NCBI GenBank assembly: GCA_030040475.1
Contig: JASHTQ010000147.1
Location: 1 to 7,576 of the forward strand
Source: Streptosporangiaceae bacterium
GTDB taxonomy: Bacteria > Actinomycetota > Actinomycetes > Streptosporangiales > Streptosporangiaceae
Reading direction: 5' to 3'
Length of the DNA: 7,576 nt
The notes beneath the pieces are model-generated. The model ran no database searches. It worked only from the letters and a program-made list of their open reading frames with translations, and was not told where the DNA came from. Made by a program: the position numbers and the translations under genes. Below are positions 6,641 through 7,576 of the stretch, piece by piece. Position 1 is the stretch's first letter. Each line of letters opens with the position of its first letter.

Positions 6641-6688
6641 GATCACAAGCTCCCGGTCCTAACGTCCGACCGGTGGGCAGACGCGGAA

Positions 6689-6719
6689 AGCCGCGGGGAT
6701 CCGGCGGATCCCCGCGGCT
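6689..6719. terminator. Bidirectional terminator-like hairpin between convergent genes
   Basis: Arms AGCCGCGGGGATCC (6689-6702) and GGATCCCCGCGGCT (6706-6719) are exactly complementary around the loop GGC. The hairpin lies 48 bases after the DUF4331 stop and 20 bases beyond the stop of the minus-strand repeat gene, where it can end both transcripts. Only the minus-strand side has a short T-run after the stem (TTTCC); the plus side has none. Confidence 0.75.
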
Positions 6720-6739
6720 GATCGGTGGCCGGGCAGCTG

Positions 6740-7576
6740 CTACGGCTGGGCGAGCATGCCGTCGGTGTTGCCGGCCGAGTCGGTGTAGAACCCGACCAGG
6801 TCGCCGTGGTCGTTGACGCCGTTGATCGTGGTGGTGCCGACGCCGTGCGGGTCATCGACGGTGGTGAAGCCGCGCCCAGGGGTCCAGGTGAAGCCGTGGG
6901 TCTGCGCGTTGTTGCCGGTACCGTCGGTGTAAGCGCCGACCACCTCGTCGCTGTCGTTCACGCCGAACGCCTGGGTCATCGAGGCGCCGGGGACCGCAAG
7001 GGTGATGAACTGGCCGTCGGCCAGCTGCAGGAACGCGTCCACTTGCGAGGAGGTCTTGTTGTAGAAGCCGGCCACGTCGCCGTGGTTGTTGATCGCCGCC
7101 GCGGTCAGGCTCGGGCTCTGCAGCGAGGTGCCGCTGGTGAAGCCGGGCGGGAGCACGCGGGTGAACTGGCGGGTGCGGATGTTGTACTCGTAGCCGCGGT
7201 TGCTGACCTGGCCGTTGGTGTAGAAGCCCACCGCGATGCCGTGGTCGTTGATGCCGAGCAGCTGGTCAACCTGCGGGCTCGCGTTGTCGCCGGTCGGGAA
7301 GTTCACGTTGTAGTAGTGACCGTTGTCCTCGTAGAAGCCGAAGTTGTCGTTGGTCATGCTCGAGGTGTTCATCGTGGACCAGAACCCGACCGTGACCCCC
7401 TCGTCGTTCAGCCCGGTGACCTGGGTCTGCACCGAGCCAGGGAAGTTCTCGTTCCGGTAGGTGCTCGGCGCCCACAGCTCGTAGCCCTTATTCGGGTGCC
7501 CCTGCGCACCGGATCCGAAGTAACCGGCAATCACGTCATCGTCGTTGATGCCGAGCAGCTGGTTGAAGGTCAGGTC
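6740..7576 (-). CDS. HAF-like extracellular repeat protein (5' partial)
   Basis: The last 278 residues of a protein whose start lies beyond the right edge. A GTG at 7534 is internal: the frame upstream of it encodes another repeat unit, FNQLLGINDDD. Six repeats begin with G-[IVL]-N-[DN]-x-x-x-x-x-G-[FAY] at visible residues about 9, 55, 108, 161 (AIN), 205 and 253, spaced 44-53 residues; examples are GINDHGIAVGFYTNG and GVNDHGDLVGFYTDS. Units continue with aromatic strand segments such as GYEYNIRTRQFTRV and GFTWTPGRGFTTVDDP. This pattern resembles HAF-family extracellular repeats and suggests a beta-propeller. The visible part is rich in Asn, Gly and Thr and has no Cys, as in exported proteins; the signal peptide would be outside the window. 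Function is unknown; adhesion or ligand binding are possibilities. The last repeat runs almost to the C-terminus (MLAQP), with no anchor. It is convergent with the DUF4331 gene. Confidence 0.75.
   Translation of the reverse strand, partial: DLTFNQLLGINDDDVIAGYFGSGAQGHPNKGYELWAPSTYRNENFPGSVQTQVTGLNDEGVTVGFWSTMNTSSMTNDNFGFYEDNGHYYNVNFPTGDNASPQVDQLLGINDHGIAVGFYTNGQVSNRGYEYNIRTRQFTRVLPPGFTSGTSLQSPSLTAAAINNHGDVAGFYNKTSSQVDAFLQLADGQFITLAVPGASMTQAFGVNDSDEVVGAYTDGTGNNAQTHGFTWTPGRGFTTVDDPHGVGTTTINGVNDHGDLVGFYTDSAGNTDGMLAQP
7244..7563. repeat. Exact 23-bp direct repeat inside the HAF-like gene
   Basis: Bases 7244-7266 and 7541-7563 are identical, 297 bases (99 codons) apart, and encode the same QLLGIND core in units one and three of the visible protein. 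Identity at the DNA level, including third positions, suggests a recent internal duplication of a two-repeat block or gene conversion. Shorter relatives of the same GTNGTTGA-type core recur at the other repeat starts in 6740-7576. Confidence 0.85.

Noticed and set aside
5711..6646. Minus-strand 311-codon open frame over DUF4331
   Set aside because: It is antisense to a recognised DUF4331 protein, Arg/Gly/Val-rich, and has no domain signature.
7532..7534. GTG at 7534 as the start of the repeat protein
   Set aside because: The same frame continues to the window edge and encodes another copy of the QLLGIND repeat before this codon, so the gene is cut by the window and does not start here.

Overview
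The window is GC-rich DNA with strongly G/C-biased third codon positions, GTG starts, tight gene packing, a LAL-type LuxR regulator and secreted beta-propeller proteins. This points to an actinomycete (a Streptomyces- or Streptosporangiales-like chromosome); the genus cannot be fixed from this sequence. No mobile element, CRISPR array, tRNA or rRNA gene was recognised.

Layout. Bases 2-97 are the last codons of an Ala-rich plus-strand protein with a 9-residue tandem repeat. Its stop interlocks with that of a convergent TetR-family repressor (94-777, minus). An 86-bp AT-rich divergent spacer with an imperfect palindrome separates the repressor from a plus-strand pair: a thioredoxin-fold peroxiredoxin-like protein with a CPYC motif (864-1529) and a large LAL-type ATPase/LuxR regulator (1526-4201). 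The stop of the first and the proposed start of the second overlap (GTGA). After a 150-bp spacer come a secreted YncE/lactonase-like beta-propeller protein (4352-5488) and a DUF4331 protein (5552-6640), separated by a perfect 14-bp hairpin. A second perfect 14-bp hairpin lies between the DUF4331 gene and a convergent minus-strand gene that runs off the right edge (6740-7576). That gene encodes Asn/Gly-rich repeats like those of HAF-type extracellular repeat proteins.

How the genes may work together. The left half looks like a regulatory module: the TetR protein probably controls its own gene and the divergent thiol-protein/LAL pair, and the LAL protein would relay an unknown signal to unknown promoters. 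The right half holds two predicted beta-structured repeat proteins (one with a visible signal peptide) on either side of a DUF4331 protein with no visible signal peptide. A link between the two halves rests on proximity only. All families here are known. The least described aspects are the pairing of a Prx-like protein with a LAL regulator under a TetR gene, and the propeller/DUF4331 pair split by a hairpin.
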